NCBI GenBank assembly: GCA_013399305.1 | Contig: VXAI01000118.1 | Span: forward strand, 707,188 to 771,187 | Length of the DNA stretch: 64,000 bases | Direction of reading: 5' to 3' | Source: Rostratula benghalensis | Taxonomy: Eukaryota; Chordata; Aves; Charadriiformes; Rostratulidae | Shown here: positions 59,748-64,000 of the stretch, one piece after another | Position numbering within the stretch: the stretch's first letter is position 1 | Layout: each line of letters starts with the position of its first letter | Translations under genes and position numbers: made by a program | Notes under the pieces: model-generated | Told to the model about the DNA's origin: nothing | What the model saw: the letters and a program-made list of their open reading frames with translations, nothing else | Databases searched by the model: none

Positions 59748-60105
59748 AGCCACTGATTGTCAGCAAATAACACTATTCACAGAAGCTTAGTTTCTGCTGT
59801 AAGCAGAAAGGACAAGCCCTCCTGTCTCCTGCTGAAGGCAAAGTTAGACATAAAATTGCTATTCACTGGTACGGGGGTTTTGTTATGTAAATTGTTTATT
59901 CCTCTCTACTTCCTGCCTTCATAAAGAAATGTTAGGTGTTTTATCAGCTGTTTAGGTAAACCAAGTATATGCCAACTAACAGTATCAATTAAATGCTATA
60001 TCTTAGTCAGATTTTAGTAATAATATGTCTCTGACCTGTTGGATTAAGCACTTTACACTATATAAATTTTCCTACTTAAACCACACCCCTTTCTCTTCCA
60101 CGATT

Positions 60106-60117
60106 CCCCCCCCCCCC
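60106..60117. repeat. poly-C tract (12 C)
   Basis: Twelve consecutive C in an AT-rich context. Confidence 0.85.
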
Positions 60118-61779
60118 TAATATAAACAGTAGGCAAAAGGGCTGCATAATTTCTGGAGTGAAAGAGTGAACGGGGAGGAATGAGCATATAATCCAGTTCC
60201 TCCTGAAATGAAGAGTGAAGTAACATTTTTGTGAACCATATTAGCATGAAGGAGCTTTACAAGACAGTGACTAGAATGGAAATTGAGGTTCTTGCCTCTG
60301 TGGACAGATCTGTGTGAATGACAAAGCTGAGCTGAACATCAGCTTTATTGAGAGAGTAGGGAATCCTCATTACTCAACTACCTCATTACTAGAAAAAAAC
60401 CCCCATAGCTTATAACATCCAGGAGGGCAATAGTTAAGGAAGGATATCAAATTCTGACTGAAAAAGATGTTTGAAAGAGTTCTAAACCAGCATTAGCTGT
60501 GTCAAACCATCTACTCTTCTAGCCAATTTATGGTAATAAATGGTGTGATACGAGTTGAATTGAACATGTGCAGAATTGAAACCCTGGATTAAAAAAAATT
60601 AACCCAAGTTCAAGTTTTGTTTCAAAGAAATGTTGGGAGGGCTTTTTTCTTCCACAGCACATACAACAGGTTGATCTAAAGTCTATAAAAAGCTCGAACT
60701 CTAGTCTCAGATTTTAATTTACTGGATCCACAGGTACAATATTCACTAAAGAGTTTATCAGTGCGTTGAGCTTCAACTCCTTTGGGAAACTAAAATTATG
60801 AAACAGGCCAAAAGGCAGCACCAAAAGAAGCATAATTATTTTTGTGGAGGTTAAACAATTAACCCCTCTTTCTAGATTCAGCGCCTTCCAACATTCAAAA
60901 CTTAAACTAATGAAAGGGAAACTAGTACAAGATTAATGGACTTCTAACTGCTCTTTCCCTCCAGCTGTGGGACATCAAAGACATATAAGCCTTCATTTTC
61001 TGTGGCTTTGCTCTCTAAAGTGCTCTCTTATCCTTCTGAGTGATGTGGAAAGGATGGGATGTTACAGCTGTGTTTGGGCACAGTCTCAATGTATTTTCCT
61101 GGTCTTTCATGACATTGCAGAAGCTGCTTTTGCCCATTTTTTATTTTGTTGTTGTTGTTCTTTTGAGACAATTTTTCTGGAAAACAGAAGTTCTTGGTTG
61201 CCTTCAGAGTGATTTGTGTGATGGTGATGAGTTAATGTAGTGGAGACCTCGTACACATACATTTTGAGTTAAGTTAACTGAGTTAATTTTTTTTAATGAG
61301 TTAAGTGAATCAACCTGTCAGAACCAAACCCACCTTCAAATCACTAATGAGAGGGAAAAAAGTGAGGATTGAATGCTAAATTTAGATTCAGCTGTAATTT
61401 CCAGGAATGTTTGTTTAAAGAAGAGTCAACAAAAGGAATCTTGGCTCTGAGGATCACCAGGAAAAAGCCTCTTTACATATTGTGGCCATATAGCAACCAA
61501 GACTAGAGATGAGTTGCTAGGAGTGATGTGTCTGATTTATTGCCCGCTGCAGCTTTAAGAGTGTTTGCAAGCTGAAGTGTCTGTTATGGTTAGGATGATT
61601 ATAAGAGGGGTTTATTTTATTTTAGAGAGAGAAAGAAAATAAATACTTTTTTTGTGACTTCTGGACTTGGCCAACTTCTGTGGTTACTTTTGGTTCTTAA
61701 GCAATGCCAGCCTGGACTGCTTCGTGTCACCTGAGCTTTCCCTACAAAGGATGGTTGGTGGGAAGAGAGCCCAATTGCA

Positions 61780-62478
61780 GTGGGGTTAGGGGTGGACCTG
61801 CTGGAAAGCACTTCTGAGGAGGACCTGGGGGCCCTGGTAGATAGTAAACAAACTATCCACGAGCTAGCAATGTGCCTTTGTCATGAAGAGGGCCAATGAA
61901 ATCATGAGTTTGATAGGGAAGAGTGTGGCCAGTATGTCAAGGGAAGTCTTTCTCCCCCTCTACTCTGCACTGGTGAGGCCACCACTAGAATACTGTTCTG
62001 GGCTCCCCAGTTCAAGAGAGACCAGAAACTACTGAGTGAGTCCAGCACAGGGCAACAAAGATGATTGATGGACTGGAGTATCACCCTGATGAGGAAAGGT
62101 TGAGACAGGTGGGACTCTTTAGCCTGGAGAAGAGAAGCCTGAGGGGTGACCTTATCACTGATTATAAGTATTTAAAGGGTGTGTTGAAGAGGGATGGAGC
62201 TGGACTCTTTTCAGTGATTCCCAGTGACTGGGCGAGGGGCAATGGGCACAAGCTGGAACAGAGGAAGTTCCATTCAGATATGAGTTCTTCTTTCCAGTGA
62301 GTGACAGAGCACTGGATCAGGCTGCCCAGGGATGCTGGGGAGTCCCTTTCTCTGGAGACCTTCAAGACCTGCCTGGTTGCAGTCCTGAATGATGTGCTCT
62401 AGGCAATCCTGCTTTAGCAGAGGTAGAATAGATGCTCTCTAGAGGTCTCTTCCAACTGACAATTCCCTGATTCTGTGA
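61780..62478 (+). mobile_element. CR1 LINE: ORF2 C-terminal remnant plus short 3' UTR
   Basis: Begins within ORF2 (peptides LLES, EDLGALVDSK). It passes through several frameshifts, then gives a clean frame from 62061 with the CR1 C-terminal motifs VGLFSLEKRSLRGDL, YKYLKG, RDGAGLFSV, RGNGHKL and RKFH. The 3' UTR ('ggctgcccagggatgctggg', 'gtccctttctctggagacct') ends with 'ccctgattctgtga' at 62478. This subfamily keeps the longer ORF2 C-terminus, unlike the copies at 34.3 and 41.0 kb. The element is defective. Confidence 0.95.
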
Positions 62479-64000
62479 AGATCTATCTCTTTATGCCATC
62501 TCTTTTGCCAATACAGGTTTTTATGTTTTGCACAGCCCTGCTGAGCAGAATTAGCTGGATATCCAGCATAACCAGAGCACATCCTCGCCAGGTGGATTAA
62601 TAATGAAGAAAAGATGAACTGTTCTCCTGTAAACTGACTGTTCACTGTTCTTGGCTGATCCCCTCCTACTCTGTATTTTAATATTCTTGTCTGCCTGCTG
62701 GCAGGATGCTGAAGCAGCACGAGCCATCCAGTTAAAATACAGAGTACCCAGAAGTTTCAGTCAACTCTGATTTCCTCAAACGCTTACTGGACATTCATTC
62801 CAGTTCCTATAAAAATGTCTGTGCAACTTGTTGCTCAGTGTTTCACATCATTTTGTAGATACTACTTTACAACACTCTGATTTTAACATGTAATTTTACA
62901 AGTGTTACTTTTGCTAACATATTTTCTTTTTTCATTGTACATTTAAAAATGCCAAGAGTATGAGCAGAGTAGAGAGGGGACCAGTGTTGTAACAGGTAAT
63001 AGAGAGTTCTGGTCATTCTTGTTTCTGGTGCTGTTAAATATATTTCCACTTCCTCAGGTGATTGTAAAAAATATAGTATATAATGAACATTCAAAGTATA
63101 TTCAAAAAGCAACCCATTATTTGGGAAGAAATGTTCTGTGTTTGGTCAGACTGATTATAGCTAAAACTTTTGCTGGTCCTATAGCTCTGGGAAAGAATAT
63201 TCTATTTTCCTTTTCTGAGAAAAGCTGTGTGGATAAAGAAAAGTACCTCTGGTAAATCAGGCCTCACTAAGAAAAGGGGAGGATTTTTCCCCCTATAGAC
63301 ATTTTCATTTTTCACAAAGACACCCTTTCACGAAGGGCTGAGAAGGGAATGGCAAAGGGGTCTGTGCATTAGAAGGACAGCTGGCTCTGTCCCCTCTGCA
63401 GCCAGCCAGCATCCCTCAGACCCATGCCTTGTGTTCTTCCTCTCCCTTGCTTTCCTGAGAGGTAACCTTCCCACGCTCCCCCCATAAACTTAGGAGGAAA
63501 AATAGGCAGAATGGTTTATTGAAAATCTTACTCTGAGTGGAGCTGCATTAATAAGCCCGCCTGCCTGATAAAAAAATACAACCCACCCTCAACATGATGA
63601 AAAATAAATCCCACCGAGTCTTCGGCATCCTGCCTGAGTCACCAATTCCCCAAGGCAGTAAACAAAGCGAGTTAAAAAAGTGTTTTCACATAGCAAAGCC
63701 AAAACACGTCCAGTTCTGATTTAAAATGAGTCCTGGGAGATGTCTCTTCTTTAAGGGGGCCAGTATAGGTGAGCTGACAAATACACAAATTGATTTTTTT
63801 TTTCTCATGCTTTAGAGAAAGCACCTATTAATTTCAGTGGGACTCATGCCCACATGCATTTTGTGACTGGAGCTGCCCTGAAGCATGTGAGGACCAGTGG
63901 CTGCCAGCACTATGGTTTGGATGTGTGACTCAGATTTTCCACAAGCCCAGCTCCTCCTCTGGCTCCAGTGGGACTTTGTCCTGCTCCTTCCTCCCTGTCC
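62479..64000. other. unique non-coding sequence
   Basis: No repeats or exons are recognised. A T-run of about 11 lies near 63795-63805. The last 150 bases become GC-richer, without a clear exon. Confidence 0.55.

Larger units (their letters stand above)
51263..61779. other. unique non-coding sequence
   Basis: Over 10 kb without a recognisable transposable element, unusually clean compared with the rest of the window. Only simple repeats and a 50-bp tandem duplication stand out. The 148-codon frame at 55419-55865 overlaps a 95-codon frame on the same strand, shows no domain, and is taken as chance. A GC-richer patch with CpGs lies at about 58030-58340. A cluster of GAGTTAA words occurs at 61267-61306. 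Confidence 0.5.

Overview
This window looks like ordinary non-coding nuclear DNA from a bird. The main evidence is at least thirteen pieces of CR1 (chicken repeat 1) LINE on both strands, most of them short, 5'-truncated copies. They carry the typical avian CR1 3' end and terminal ATTCTATGATTCT-like tail. There are no Alu, L1 or B-type SINEs, no recognisable tRNA or rRNA, and no bacterial-style gene packing. No protein-coding exon of a known host gene could be recognised on either strand. The open frames are nearly all 60-150 codons, start anywhere and read as random composition. The only recognisable peptides are decayed C-terminal pieces of the CR1 ORF2 (reverse transcriptase) protein. The window is probably an intron of a large gene or an intergenic stretch. 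Species and gene cannot be named from the sequence alone.

Layout. 1-10.9 kb is unique sequence with one minus-strand CR1 (1560-1985). Its most gene-like part is 5.46-6.26 kb: a GATA-motif cluster, a 29-bp near-perfect palindrome, and a purine-rich, CpG-containing segment ending in a strong splice donor. 10.9-31.8 kb holds five CR1 pieces, two perfect hairpins (one of them just upstream, at 7.29 kb, the other at 18.01 kb), a perfect RFX X-box, a CRE octamer and several homopolymer tracts. A 31-base assembly gap lies at 31832-31862, next to an unrecognised open frame. 31.9-34.2 kb is AT-rich and repeat-poor. 34.2-35.2 kb is a CR1 mosaic of two subfamilies. 40.9-41.7 kb is the clearest CR1 copy. 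45.1-45.4 kb is a long pyrimidine tract followed by a microexon-like AG...GTAAGT arrangement. 47.0-47.8 kb has two CR1s fused tail to tail. 54.0 kb carries a perfect 50-bp tandem duplication next to a 27-T run. 61.8-62.5 kb is another long CR1 fragment. The rest is unique sequence with scattered simple repeats.

Nothing here works together as an operon or gene cluster. No new biological system is visible. The findings are candidate regulatory elements, candidate unannotated exons, repeat-history observations and assembly cautions. All need conservation, transcript or read-level data to decide.
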